Shown: positions 33,945 to 43,369, counted from the stretch's first letter. The stretch: 64,000 nucleotides of DNA from JAEUHQ01 sp964538915 (GCA_964538915.1 CAZIFB010000003.1:124001-188000); one strand, 5' to 3'. Program-made: numbers and translations. The notes: a model not told the origin generated them from the letters alone.

Positions 33945-36900
33945 ATGACGCCTTCCACGCCCAACCCGTCCTCGTCACCCTCGCCCGAGGACAAGGCGAA
34001 GGTCGAAGCACTGGTTGCCCAGTGCATCGAAGCGATGGAGCGCGGCGAACGGGATCCAGCGACGCGAGTCTGCAGCGATCGCCCGGACCTGCTGACGCGC
34101 GTGCAGCGCCGGCTGGCCCATCTCGCGAAGCACGGGCTCATCCCCGGCGCGGAGCCGATGCCGACGGCGATCGGCCCCTACCGCATCGTCCGCGAACTCG
34201 GCAGCGGCGGCATGGGCACGGTGTACCTCGCCGAGCAGTCGGCACCGGTGCGTCGCGAGGTGGCGCTCAAAGTGGTCAAGCTCGGCATGGACACGCGCGA
34301 AGTCGTCGCACGCTTCGAGGCCGAACGCCAGGCGCTCGCGGGCATGAACCACCCGCACATCGCGAAGGTCTTCGACGCCGGCATCACGGCGGAGGGGCGG
34401 CCGTTCTTCGTGATGGAGTTCGCTGCGGGTGAGCCGTTGACGACCTTCGCGGACCGTCGCGCACTCACGACCGAGCGTCGCGTGCAGCTGCTCGCGACGG
34501 TGTGCCGCGCGGTGCAGCACGCACACGACCGCGGTTTCATCCATCGCGACCTGAAGCCGTCCAACGTGCTCGTCGCGGAGCACGACGGCGAACTCGCCCC
34601 GAAGATCATCGACTTCGGCATCGCGAAGGCGACCGCTGCCGCGGCTCCGACGACGGACATGGCGACACGCGTCGACCAGGTCCTCGGCACGCCGGAGTAC
34701 ATGAGCCCGGAGCAGGCGATGTCCGGCGGCCTCGACGTCGACACCCGCAGCGACGTCTGGTCGCTCGGCACGATGCTCTACGAACTGCTCTGCAGCGAGC
34801 TGCCGTTCGACGGCAAGCGGCTGCGCCGCGCATCGCGACACGAAATGGAGCAGATCCTGCGCGACGAGCTGCCGACGCTGCCGAGCCGGCGCTTGTCGCT
34901 CGCGGTCGACACGGTGTTCGTCGCGCGGCGCACGGATCGGTCGTCGCTGCTGCGACGCGTGGCCGGCGAACTCGACTGGATCACCCTGAAGGCGCTGCAG
35001 AAGGAACGCGACGCGCGCTACCCGTCGGCGCTCGCCCTCGCCGAGGACCTCGAACGCTGGCTGCGCCACGAACCGGTGGTTGCCGCTCCGCCGGGCCGCA
35101 CGTATCGCATCCGCAAGTTCGTGCAGCGGCATCGCGCCGCGGTGTTCGCGGGTGTCGCCGTACTTGTCTCGCTCGTCGCCGCTCTCGCGACGAGCCTGCG
35201 CGCGACCGCCGAGGCGCGGCGCGCCGAACAGAACGCCGCGGTCGCCCTCGCCGAGACTCGGACGTTCTTCGGCCTCGCACGCGACGCACTCGGCGACGTC
35301 GTCGACGTGGCCGACCAGCGGCTCGCCGAGGTGCCGCAGGCCGACGCGATTCGTCGTGAACTGCTCGCGGATGCGCTGCGGTCCTACGAGACCCTGCGCG
35401 CGCAGAAGCCCGACGACCCGGAGCTTCGCCTCGATCTGCTCGCGGCCAACCACCGCGCGGGCGTGCTCCAGCTCCGGCTCGGGGAACTCGAATCCGGGAT
35501 CACGACGCTGACGCAATGCGCGCACGACGTCGCTGCGCTGCCGGTGCCGATCGCCGACGAAGGACGCGCAGTGCGGTTGCGCATCGACGTGCACGGAGCA
35601 CTGGCCTCCGCGCTCGCGACGAACGGGCGCAGCGACGGCGCTCGGGAGCAGCTGCAGGTGGCGCTCGACGTCCTCGACGCAGCGCGCGAGCGTCCAGGCC
35701 ACATGGTCCCCGACGCCGACGCCCGCGAAGCGAAGCTGCTCACGGCGCTCGGTGCGGAGACGGTCGACGTGCCGGCGGCGATCGCCGTCTTCGAACGCGC
35801 GCTCGCCGCGTGGGAACGTGCCGCCGCCCCCGACGAGCTCCACGACCGTGACCGCGCGCGTTGTGAAGCGTTGCTGGCATCGGCGCTCACGAAGCAGAAC
35901 CGGCTCGACGACGCCGCGCGACTCTTCGCCGCGGCCTCGAAGCGCTTCGGCGACGGACCTGCCACGGCCGCACAGCGAGAGGCCGAAGCGAGAGTGCAGA
36001 TGGAGTTCGCCCGCGTTCTGCGCCGGCTCGATCGCTTCGACGAGGCGCGGGCCGCGGGGCAGCGCGCGGTGACGTTGCGCGAGGGCCTCGTCGAAGAGCA
36101 CCCCGACCTGCCGGGTCACGCGCAGGAGCTGGCGATCGGCCTGCAGTTCCTGATCCAGCTCGAGAACGACGCCGGCCGGCCCGCCGACGCACTTCCCGCC
36201 GTCGACCGCGCCGTCGCCGTTCGCGAACGCCTCGTGGCGCGGCGTCCCGACGACGCACGCCTCGTGGTCGGCCTCGTTCGCACCCTGCTCGCGAAGGGCG
36301 AAGTACTGCTGGAGCTGTGGCAGCATCACGGGGCAGGCGCCGACCCGGTGGTCGCGACGTACGAACGTGCCGCGGCCCTGATCGATCCGGTGGTCGCGGC
36401 CGCCAACGCAGCGGGCTCCGCCGTCACGCTGACCTACGGTGCGGTGCACGAAGCTCTCGCGACGTTGCACGAGACGCGCGACGAAGTGGCCGCCGCTCGC
36501 GCCGAGCACGCGCGCGTTCGCGGCGTGTTCCTGGCGCAAGTGCAGCGCACACCCGACGACCCGGAGGTCCACGGCCAGCTGGCGAACGTGTGCAGCCAGA
36601 TCCTCTGGTCGCACTACCGCGCACAGGAGTGGGACGGCGCGATCGCCGCCGGCAACGAAGGCCTCGAACACGTGCGCCGCGCGCTGCAGCTCGACGCCCG
36701 CGATCGCCAGACGCACGCGATCGTGCCGCAGCTCGTGGCCCGCCTGGCCGGTGCGCACTCCGGGCGCGGCGACGCCGACGCCGCGATCGCGACGACGCAG
36801 CTCCTGCTCGAGACGAAGGAGTTCGACGACAACACGCGCGAATGGGGCGCCCTGCTGCTCGGACAGGCCGCGCTCGAGGATCCTCGCGAACGCGACGATC

Positions 36901-37460
36901 TGCTCGAACGAGCCGAGAAGGAGCTTCGCACGGTGATCGAACGCCGCGGCACCCCGGCGGCAGCCGATGCGCGGCTCGACGCGCGCGAGGGTTATTCGCA
37001 CCGGGCGTCGCGTCAGCGCGACCTCGATCTGCGGCTCGTGCTCGCGGACCTCCGGGCGCGGCTCGGCGACCTCGCGGGCCAGGCGCAAGCGCTCGGCGAG
37101 GCGATGGGACTCGCGAAGGACATGCCGTCGATTCCGGACGAACGCCTGCGCAACCTGTTCACGCAGGCGGCGGAGCTGGCCCTCGAGCAGGGCGACCCGC
37201 GCGCCGCCGAGCAGCACGTCGAGGCGCTGGTCGCGCGCGTCGGCCCGGACGGCGGCGCGAACGCACTCGCGGCAGCGCTGCTCACGAAGTGCCTCGCCGC
37301 GACGACCGCGGCAGAGCACGTCGATCGCATCGGCGCCCGCGCCGTGCAGTGCCTCGCCGCGGGCCTCGCGAAGGGCGAGCTGTCGAAGGCGCAGGCGGCG
37401 AGCGGCACGTTCGGGCCGCTGCGCGGCCGCGCCGACTACGACGCGCTGATCGCGCCGTAG
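33945..37460 (+). CDS. Ser/Thr protein kinase with transmembrane segment and large TPR-like extracytoplasmic region
   Basis: A 1171-residue protein from ATG 33945. The kinase domain (about 75-350) has GSGGMGTVYLAE, EVALKVVKLGMD, the catalytic loop HRDLKPSNVLV, an intact KIIDFGIAKA, and GTPEYMSPEQA. A basic patch (KFVQRHRAAVFAGVAVLVSL) starts one hydrophobic segment near 400-420. About 750 residues follow, dominated by TPR-like helical pairs (for example AREQLQVALDVLDAARERPG). The N-terminal 70 residues are a bundle seen before many Planctomycetota kinases. The usual fate is a membrane kinase with its sensor or scaffold outside; the target is unknown. Convergent with the gene at 37462, one base apart. 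Confidence 0.92.
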   Translation: MTPSTPNPSSSPSPEDKAKVEALVAQCIEAMERGERDPATRVCSDRPDLLTRVQRRLAHLAKHGLIPGAEPMPTAIGPYRIVRELGSGGMGTVYLAEQSAPVRREVALKVVKLGMDTREVVARFEAERQALAGMNHPHIAKVFDAGITAEGRPFFVMEFAAGEPLTTFADRRALTTERRVQLLATVCRAVQHAHDRGFIHRDLKPSNVLVAEHDGELAPKIIDFGIAKATAAAAPTTDMATRVDQVLGTPEYMSPEQAMSGGLDVDTRSDVWSLGTMLYELLCSELPFDGKRLRRASRHEMEQILRDELPTLPSRRLSLAVDTVFVARRTDRSSLLRRVAGELDWITLKALQKERDARYPSALALAEDLERWLRHEPVVAAPPGRTYRIRKFVQRHRAAVFAGVAVLVSLVAALATSLRATAEARRAEQNAAVALAETRTFFGLARDALGDVVDVADQRLAEVPQADAIRRELLADALRSYETLRAQKPDDPELRLDLLAANHRAGVLQLRLGELESGITTLTQCAHDVAALPVPIADEGRAVRLRIDVHGALASALATNGRSDGAREQLQVALDVLDAARERPGHMVPDADAREAKLLTALGAETVDVPAAIAVFERALAAWERAAAPDELHDRDRARCEALLASALTKQNRLDDAARLFAAASKRFGDGPATAAQREAEARVQMEFARVLRRLDRFDEARAAGQRAVTLREGLVEEHPDLPGHAQELAIGLQFLIQLENDAGRPADALPAVDRAVAVRERLVARRPDDARLVVGLVRTLLAKGEVLLELWQHHGAGADPVVATYERAAALIDPVVAAANAAGSAVTLTYGAVHEALATLHETRDEVAAARAEHARVRGVFLAQVQRTPDDPEVHGQLANVCSQILWSHYRAQEWDGAIAAGNEGLEHVRRALQLDARDRQTHAIVPQLVARLAGAHSGRGDADAAIATTQLLLETKEFDDNTREWGALLLGQAALEDPRERDDLLERAEKELRTVIERRGTPAAADARLDAREGYSHRASRQRDLDLRLVLADLRARLGDLAGQAQALGEAMGLAKDMPSIPDERLRNLFTQAAELALEQGDPRAAEQHVEALVARVGPDGGANALAAALLTKCLAATTAAEHVDRIGARAVQCLAAGLAKGELSKAQAASGTFGPLRGRADYDALIAP

Positions 37461-37461
37461 C

Positions 37462-38544
37462 TCACTGGTACTCGAACCGCATCACGTGCGCGAGGTGCAC
37501 GGACACTTCGCCGGACACGTCCGCCGCATCCCCTTCGACGAGCGCCATGCCGAGCGTCGGCACCGACGACGGCGTCGTCCACTCGATCGCGTTGCTCGTC
37601 TCCCACGTGTTGAGGTCGATCCACTGCGTCGTGCACGTGAAGCCGAGGAACGACGGGTCGTAGCCGAACGGCAGGCGGATCTCGGCGCGACCGCCGCGCG
37701 CGCCGAGGCCGAGCGCGGACTCCGGCTCGAAGAACGCGAGCTGCAGCACGAGGAACGACGCCATGTGCAGTTCGCAGATCGGCGAGACCGGGAAGCCGAG
37801 CGCGTTCATCGGGACTCCGATCGGGCTGCCGATGCCGAACAACGCGAGGCCGAGGTCCCAAGGCGCGCCGTAGGCGAAGAAGAGAGCGTGCCCGCCGGGC
37901 ACCACGGTGCGCTCGGCGACGAAACTCCATTCGTGCTGCGGACCGCCGTAGGCGCCGCAGCCGCCGCCGAGGTCCGTGGACGTGGCTGCGAGGTTCTCGA
38001 ACTCCGCGTCCGCCATCCACCAGTTCGCGTTCTGTCCATTCACGGGGTGCCCGACGACGTCGATGCAGAGCGTGCCGCCGGTGTAGAGGAACGGCGTCTG
38101 GAAGGCGATTCGGACCGTGTTGTTCGCGGACCACGCAATCGCGGGTCCGGCGACCCCGGGCGACGTCGGCAGCGTCACTTGCCCCGAGAACACCTGCACC
38201 GGGCTCGGCCCGACGTTCGCCGCGAACTGCGACGAGCAGGCGAGGGGCAAGTTCGGCGAGATGCTGAGCGACACGGTGAGATCGGCAGTGCCGCCGAGAA
38301 ACGTCTCGGCGGTGGCCGAGCGCCGCAGCTCGATCGCCTGCAGCGTCTTGCCGATCATCGGCGTCAGGTGGTTCTGCAGGATCAACGTCTGCTGACGCAC
38401 GTCGCGGCTCGCCCCGGCGATCCACTGGTAGCTCACCGCATCGTTCGTCTCGTAGGCGAGCGGCACGACGAGGTGCGTTGGCGCCTGCGCGCCGAGCGCG
38501 GCGCCGAGCAACGCGAAGATGGCAACACAACGAATGGGGAGCAT
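37462..38544 (-). CDS. Secreted protein of unknown function, beta-rich
   Basis: A 360-residue protein with a signal peptide (MLPIRCVAIFALLGAALG). The mature part has a beta-rich domain with typical motifs (PTHLVVPLAYETNDAVSYQW, VRIAFQTPFLYTGGTLCIDV) and a closing region (GLALFGIGSPIGVPM, LPFGYDPSFLGFTCTTQW) that recalls the C-terminal module on other secreted proteins here. Two cysteines are in that region (SPICELH, GFTCTTQ). Similar proteins are abundant in some Planctomycetota genomes but have no assigned role. Convergent with the kinase gene, one base apart. Confidence 0.6.
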   Translation of the reverse strand: MLPIRCVAIFALLGAALGAQAPTHLVVPLAYETNDAVSYQWIAGASRDVRQQTLILQNHLTPMIGKTLQAIELRRSATAETFLGGTADLTVSLSISPNLPLACSSQFAANVGPSPVQVFSGQVTLPTSPGVAGPAIAWSANNTVRIAFQTPFLYTGGTLCIDVVGHPVNGQNANWWMADAEFENLAATSTDLGGGCGAYGGPQHEWSFVAERTVVPGGHALFFAYGAPWDLGLALFGIGSPIGVPMNALGFPVSPICELHMASFLVLQLAFFEPESALGLGARGGRAEIRLPFGYDPSFLGFTCTTQWIDLNTWETSNAIEWTTPSSVPTLGMALVEGDAADVSGEVSVHLAHVMRFEYQ

Positions 38545-38589
38545 GGTCGAGTGTTGGTGCAGGTCAGGAGAGGAGACGGAGACGAGCCA

Positions 38590-38844
38590 TCACGGCGGTG
38601 GCGCGATCACTTCGACGAGGATGGTGCGTCGGCGGGATCCCTTGCCGACGGTGATGAGAAGGAGAGTGCCACCGGGCACGTCCGGAATCGGGACCGTGGC
38701 GGTCTTGTTCGGCTCGACGCGAGTACTCGTCGTGTCGTTGTTGCCCGCGGTGCTGATCTCGACAGTCGAGTCGTTCGGGCCAACCTCGACGGATACCGAT
38801 CCGCCCTGTTGCACCGCTCGAACGCCTTCGCCGTCCTGGATCAT
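38590..38844 (-). CDS. Small beta-rich protein of unknown function
   Basis: An 84-residue protein starting at ATG 38844, overlapping the stop of the upstream gene by 4 nt (ATGA). It has no signal peptide, is rich in Thr and Val, and alternates short strands (SVSVEVGPNDSTVEIST, then PNKTATVPIPDVPGG). The end is a basic turn plus a hydrophobic strand (GKGSRRRTILVEVIAPPP). The small gene at 48206-48430 has a comparable size and strand pattern. Coupling to the gene at 38841-39311 suggests a shared pathway. No family recognised. Confidence 0.5.
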   Translation of the reverse strand: MIQDGEGVRAVQQGGSVSVEVGPNDSTVEISTAGNNDTTSTRVEPNKTATVPIPDVPGGTLLLITVGKGSRRRTILVEVIAPPP

Positions 38845-39311
38845 CGGATGGTCCGCAGTTCCTTTTCGACGGTCGCGTACTTGTCGTGGAAGCGCGGCTC
38901 GGCGAACTGAATCACCTGCGCCAAGAACAGCGCCGAAACGCGCCTTTGCGGAAAGCTGCTGTCAGCGATGACGCGAGCGGTCAGGCGCTCGACGCCGCGC
39001 CAGAGCACTTCGTCGCTTCGGTAGTCGCGCGACAACGATGCCAAGAAGTTGTTGCGCTTCTCGACCAGTTCCTCGATCGGCGCCTTCACGGCGAGTCGAC
39101 GGAGTTCGTCGAGTTCGACGTCGCCCGACGACGGCAAGTCCTGTTCGGTCGGCGGCGCATCCGTCGGGCGCGCCGCGCCGATCGAATAGCCGCACGCGCC
39201 ACCGACTGCCGTTCCGAGGGTGAACGTGGTCCCCGCAATGAGGAACGCACGGCGCGTCGGCATGGACGGCGCGCTGGACGGAGCCACCAGATACACCGGA
39301 TCGAGCTTCAT
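38841..39311 (-). CDS. Membrane-anchored or exported small protein, twin-arginine-like leader
   Basis: A 156-residue protein. A possible twin-arginine leader starts at an internal ATG (residue 17: MPTRRAFLIAGTTFTLG); the true start may be there or at residue 1. A hydrophobic stretch (AFLIAGTTFTLGTAVGGA) would anchor or export it. The remainder is a helical domain (VELDELRRLAVKAPIEELVE, EELVEKRNNFLASLSRDYRS) with no recognised motif. It overlaps the next gene by 4 nt. An inverted repeat lies 20 nt upstream of its start. Confidence 0.5.
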   Translation of the reverse strand: MKLDPVYLVAPSSAPSMPTRRAFLIAGTTFTLGTAVGGACGYSIGAARPTDAPPTEQDLPSSGDVELDELRRLAVKAPIEELVEKRNNFLASLSRDYRSDEVLWRGVERLTARVIADSSFPQRRVSALFLAQVIQFAEPRFHDKYATVEKELRTIR

Positions 39312-39330
39312 GGAATTCCCCTGCGAGACG

Positions 39331-39351
39331 GCGCAAACGGTGCATTTGCGC
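39331..39351. promoter_or_regulatory. Perfect 7-bp inverted repeat upstream of the small-protein gene pair
   Basis: gcgcaaa (39331-39337) and tttgcgc (39345-39351) flank a 7-nt loop, 20 nt upstream of the start at 39311 on the minus strand. It could be an operator for the two-gene unit 38590-39311, or a short hairpin in the leader. No cognate regulator is identified. Confidence 0.3.
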
Positions 39352-39517
39352 GGCCTCCGAGACGAGTGGGCGTGAAGTTCCCGCGCGCGCGGAACGCTGT
39401 CAAGGCTCGCTTGCCCGACGCACCGTGTCGCCCTGGCAAGTCCGCTCGTGGGCCCATGGCCCGCACTTCGGCGAACAGCTACCTTCCCTGACCTTCGAAC
39501 CCGATCCGCGAACCCCG

Positions 39518-40453
39518 ATGCGCACCCTGCTCCCGATTACCGTCCTGTCCCTCGCTTCGTTCCTGACCGCCCAGACCCCCGCGCCCGCCGCACCCGCCCC
39601 GGCGCAGGCCCAGGACGCCGCGAAGAAGCTCGACGAGAAGGTCTACGACCACTTCGGCACGGGCATCACGGAGGGTGCTCTGCCGACTTCGATCGCCGAC
39701 ATGCTGAAGGCGCCCGAGAAGTTCACCACCGGCACCGTGCGCCTCACCGGCGAGATCAACGCCGTCTGCCAGACCAAGGGCTGCTGGATGACCCTCGGCA
39801 AGCAGGAGCCGCCCGTCTTCGTGAAGTTCAAGGACTACGGCTTCTTCATGCCCAAGGACGCCTCGGGCCGCACCGCCATCGTCGAAGGAACCCTCGCGAT
39901 GAAGCAGGAGTCCGTCGCAGAGACCAAGCACTACCTCGAAGACGCCGGCAAGCACGACGAAGCCGCCAAGGTCACCGAGGGACGCAAGCTCTACCACTTC
40001 ATGGCGAGCGGCGTCGCGCTGAAGAAGGCGGCGGCGAAGAAGCTCGACGAGAAGGTCTACGACCACTTCGGCACGGGCATCACGGAGGGTGCTCTGCCGA
40101 CTTCGATCGCCGACATGCTGAAGGCGCCCGAGAAGTTCACCACCGGCACCGTGCGCCTCACCGGCGAGATCAACGCCGTCTGCCAGACCAAGGGCTGCTG
40201 GATGACCCTCGGCAAGCAGGAGCCGCCCGTCTTCGTGAAGTTCAAGGACTACGGCTTCTTCATGCCCAAGGACGCCTCGGGCCGCACCGCCATCGTCGAA
40301 GGAACCCTCGCGATGAAGCAGGAGTCCGTCGCAGAGACCAAGCACTACCTCGAAGACGCCGGCAAGCACGACGAAGCCGCCAAGGTCACCGAGGGACGCA
40401 AGCTCTACCACTTCATGGCGAGCGGCGTCGCGCTGAAGAAGCCCGGCAGCTAG
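39518..40453 (+). CDS. Secreted DUF4920 protein with two identical domains
   Basis: The ATG at 39518 opens a signal peptide (MRTLLPITVLSLASFLTAQ) followed by an Ala/Pro linker (APAAPAPAQAQ). The rest is two DUF4920-type domains of 136 residues each, identical in protein and DNA. Each has the family motif VCQTKGCWMTL with two cysteines and KFKDYGFFMPKDASG. DUF4920 domains are small secreted beta-barrels of unknown function that may bind metal through the cysteines. Ends KKPGS. Convergent with the kinase gene at 40464, 10 nt apart. Confidence 0.86.
   Translation: MRTLLPITVLSLASFLTAQTPAPAAPAPAQAQDAAKKLDEKVYDHFGTGITEGALPTSIADMLKAPEKFTTGTVRLTGEINAVCQTKGCWMTLGKQEPPVFVKFKDYGFFMPKDASGRTAIVEGTLAMKQESVAETKHYLEDAGKHDEAAKVTEGRKLYHFMASGVALKKAAAKKLDEKVYDHFGTGITEGALPTSIADMLKAPEKFTTGTVRLTGEINAVCQTKGCWMTLGKQEPPVFVKFKDYGFFMPKDASGRTAIVEGTLAMKQESVAETKHYLEDAGKHDEAAKVTEGRKLYHFMASGVALKKPGS
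39620..40441 (+). repeat. Perfect 408-bp direct repeat inside the DUF4920 gene
   Basis: Bases 39620-40027 and 40034-40441 are identical on reading, offset by 414 bp (138 codons), including all synonymous positions. Between the units lie six bases (gcggcg). The preceding and following bases differ. Such identity means a very recent tandem duplication, ongoing gene conversion, or an assembly artefact. Confidence 0.85.
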
Positions 40454-40463
40454 ACGCTGCCGA

Positions 40464-42668
40464 TCAATTGCCGTCGCCGAGCGCTGCCGCGGTAGCGAGG
40501 CGCTCGCGGCAGAAGGCCGCGTGCGGCCAGGCGGCAGGCGCGAGTGCGAGGGCCTTGCCGAACGCCGCCTGCGCAGTCCGCGCGCGTTCCGAGGCCTCGT
40601 GCGGTCGCCCGAGCGAACGCAGCAACTGGGCTTCGCGCAGCGCGAGGACGCCGCGATCGCCGTGCGCCTCGGGCATCTTCGGAGCCAGCGCCACGGCACG
40701 CTCGAGATCGGCGGCTGCGGCGGCGCGCGCCGCACGCGCGAGTTCGGCGTCGCCGTTCCGCCCACGCAGCTGATCGACGACGAGATGGCTCGCTGCCCGG
40801 TTCACGAGTGCGCCCGCGAGATCGGGGTGCAACAGCAGCGCCGCGTCGTGATCCGCGACCGCCGACACGGCGGCTTCGATCGCGTCGGCACGTCGCTCCT
40901 CGGCTTCCAGCCGCAGCGCGCGCCGGAGGTTGACGATGGCCCGCCGCGACCGCGCGACGGCGATGTCGGCGACGACGTCGAGTTCGCCGGAGAAGTCGAC
41001 GAGCAGCGCGTCGAGCCCGAGCAACGACGTCGGCAGCGAGCGCTGTTCCCGCGCGAGATAGAACGGCGCGTAGCCCGCCTGCATGTCGATCGCACTCGCC
41101 GAGTAGTAGCGCGCCTCGTCGTCGAGTCCGAGTTGCAGCGCGACGCGAACCAGGGACAGGCGCGCGGGGACGTGCATGCCGTCGTACTCGAGCACCTCGC
41201 GCAGGAGCTCCATCGCGTGCCGTGGATCGCCCGACAGGCGCGCGCGCTCCGCGCGGCCGAACAGCAGGTCCACGTCGCGCACCACGGGACTGCCGCCGAG
41301 GTCGACGCCGAGATCCGCGATCGCGGTCGCAACCTGTTCGGGAGTCGGGCTCGCCGCGGCGGCGAGGCGCAGGCCACGTTCGAAGCGCGCTTCCGCGAAG
41401 TCCGGCGCCGCGGCGACCGTGCGTTCGATCTCGGCGAGTGCGTCGTTCGCGGCGCCGCGCGCACAGAGCAGTCGCGCCAGCAGGTAGCGGAACCGCGGCA
41501 CGTCGTGACGCTGCAGGAACCCGCGCGCGCGGCGGATGCCGTCGTCGAGCAGTTGGCGCGCCGATTCCTGGTCGCCGAGACGCTGGAACAGCTCCGCGTC
41601 CTGCAGCACCTTCGCGGCGAAGCCCGACAGCGCAACGGCCTCGCTCGCCGCGGAACTCGCGACGCTCTCGCGCCACACGATCGGACCGAGCACGACGCCC
41701 GTGAGCCCGATCGCCGCGAGCGCGGCGATCACGACGGCGCGGACGACGCTGCGATGACGGCGTAGGCGCTTGGCGAGCCGGTAGCGGACCGACGGCGGCC
41801 GCGCGAGCACGGGCTCCTGCGCGAGCCAGCGATCGAGATCGTCGGCCAGCGCTCCGGCGCTCGCGTAACGCTGCTCCCGTTCTTTCGCGAGGCACTTGCC
41901 GACGACGACGTCGAGGTCCGGGTCGACACCGAGGCGCGGCGGGTCCGCGTCGACGACGGCACGGAGCAATGAGGGCAGGTCGGTGGCCGCGAACGGCGGC
42001 TCGCCGCGCAGGCTCGCGAACAAGGTCGCTCCGAGGCCGTAGACGTCGCTTCGTGCGTCGATGCGGTCGTGTTGTCCGAGCGCCTGCTCGGGCGGCATGA
42101 ACGCCGGAGTGCCGAGCACCGATCCGGCGAGTGACACCGACGCTCCCGCGTCGACGCGTTTGGCCAGGCCGAAGTCGACGACGAAGACGTGCCCGTTCTC
42201 GACGAGGAGGTTGGAAGGCTTCACGTCGCGGTGCACGACACCCTGTTCGTGAGCGTGCTGCAGGGCGCGGGCGGCGTCGCGGATCAGCACCACGGCGATC
42301 CGGGGATCGGCGCCGGGCACCGCCGCGATGGGCGCGCCCTCGACGAGCTGCATGGCGATGTAGTCGGGCGTCGCGTCGTGCACGACCGCGATGTGCGGGT
42401 GTCGCAGACTCGCCGTCGCCAGGGCCTCGCGAGCGAAGCGGGCGCGCACTTCGTCGTCGGCGCCAGGACCGGCGACCATCGTCTTCACGGCCACGCGTCG
42501 CGCGAGGCGACGATCGAACGCCTCGTAGACCACACCCATGCCGCCGCGGCCGATCTCGCGAACGATCTCGTACCGCGCCGGCAGTGCGGAGTGCGGCGGC
42601 GGGCCGTCGTCCTCGGCCGCCATCGCCAGGAGGCGCCGCGCCGCTCGTTCGTCGAGCGGCTCGCTCAC
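40464..42668 (-). CDS. Ser/Thr protein kinase with transmembrane segment and repeat region
   Basis: Starts at GTG 42668, overlapping the stop of the sigma gene by 4 nt (GTGA). Of 734 residues, about 40-310 form the kinase: IGRGGMGVVYEAFDR, VAVKTMVAGP, the catalytic loop HRDVKPSNLLV, VVDFGLAKR and GTPAFMPPEQA. A single hydrophobic stretch follows the basic KRLRRHRSV segment (VVIAALAAIGLTGVVLG, near 330). The extracytoplasmic 390 residues hold TPR-like helices (ASEAVALSGFAAKVLQDAEL, SVVADHD-type pairs). Coupled translation with the sigma gene argues that the kinase and sigma factor act together; phosphorylation of the sigma factor is an inference. Confidence 0.92.
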   Translation of the reverse strand: MSEPLDERAARRLLAMAAEDDGPPPHSALPARYEIVREIGRGGMGVVYEAFDRRLARRVAVKTMVAGPGADDEVRARFAREALATASLRHPHIAVVHDATPDYIAMQLVEGAPIAAVPGADPRIAVVLIRDAARALQHAHEQGVVHRDVKPSNLLVENGHVFVVDFGLAKRVDAGASVSLAGSVLGTPAFMPPEQALGQHDRIDARSDVYGLGATLFASLRGEPPFAATDLPSLLRAVVDADPPRLGVDPDLDVVVGKCLAKEREQRYASAGALADDLDRWLAQEPVLARPPSVRYRLAKRLRRHRSVVRAVVIAALAAIGLTGVVLGPIVWRESVASSAASEAVALSGFAAKVLQDAELFQRLGDQESARQLLDDGIRRARGFLQRHDVPRFRYLLARLLCARGAANDALAEIERTVAAAPDFAEARFERGLRLAAAASPTPEQVATAIADLGVDLGGSPVVRDVDLLFGRAERARLSGDPRHAMELLREVLEYDGMHVPARLSLVRVALQLGLDDEARYYSASAIDMQAGYAPFYLAREQRSLPTSLLGLDALLVDFSGELDVVADIAVARSRRAIVNLRRALRLEAEERRADAIEAAVSAVADHDAALLLHPDLAGALVNRAASHLVVDQLRGRNGDAELARAARAAAAADLERAVALAPKMPEAHGDRGVLALREAQLLRSLGRPHEASERARTAQAAFGKALALAPAAWPHAAFCRERLATAAALGDGN

Positions 42669-43369
42669 GTCCGCGCTCCGCTCGCGGGGCCGAACAACCA
42701 CCGCAGCTCCTCTTCGAGTTCCTCCGGCGACGACACGGTGTCCGAAACGATGTCGCGCAGCAGCGCGCGGTAGCGGCGCTTGCCGAAGTCGAGCCAGTTG
42801 GACACGTCGGTGCGTGAGATGCCGTGACGACTCGCGAGGGTCGCGTGATCGAGGTCCTCCTCGGCGAGATACCAGTCGCGAAACAGCGCCCAGTGCACCG
42901 CGCGACCGCCGGTCTCGAGCTCGTGCTGCAGCGCGCTCTGCGCCTTCGCCAGCAGCTCGCGGCGCCACGCCTGGTCGAGCGCTTCGTCCGGCGCCTGCGC
43001 GTCGTGATCGACGAGCTCCGCGACGTCTTCGAGCGACGCGTGCTGCGCGCCGCCGCCCCGCTTCGTCGCGCGTTCCCTCCGCAGCCGCTCGATCGCGAAG
43101 CGTGCGAGCGCCGTCTTCAGGAAACCGCGGAAGCGCCCCCGCGCCGGGTCGGCCTTGTCGAGAAGCTTCGTCTGCAGGAGCCACGCGAAAGCGTCCTGTG
43201 CGAGATCGGCCGCGTCGTCCGCGCGACGGGCGAAGCGCTTCGCCAGCCAGGCTTCGATCGGCGGGGCGTAGGCACGCGCCAGCGCGTCGAGATCGCGTTC
43301 GCCGGCGGGAAGCAGGATCCGCGACCAGCGCGTCGAAGGAAACGTCGGGCCTCGGGCATCCGCGGACAT
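42665..43369 (-). CDS. Sigma-70/ECF-like sigma factor coupled to a kinase
   Basis: The ATG at 43369 (MSADARGPTFPSTRWSRIL) gives 234 residues. The TFPSTRWS start is a signature of the ECF-like factors of Planctomycetota that sit beside kinases. Region 2 spans about 25-95 (ADDAADLAQDAFAWLLQTKL, FRGFLKTALARFAIERLRRE) and region 4 about 150-215 (LASRHGISRTDVSNWLDFGK). The next gene is the kinase, overlapping by 4 nt. An in-frame ATG 28 codons upstream is possible but the added residues are basic and low-complexity. Confidence 0.88.
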   Translation of the reverse strand: MSADARGPTFPSTRWSRILLPAGERDLDALARAYAPPIEAWLAKRFARRADDAADLAQDAFAWLLQTKLLDKADPARGRFRGFLKTALARFAIERLRRERATKRGGGAQHASLEDVAELVDHDAQAPDEALDQAWRRELLAKAQSALQHELETGGRAVHWALFRDWYLAEEDLDHATLASRHGISRTDVSNWLDFGKRRYRALLRDIVSDTVSSPEELEEELRWLFGPASGART

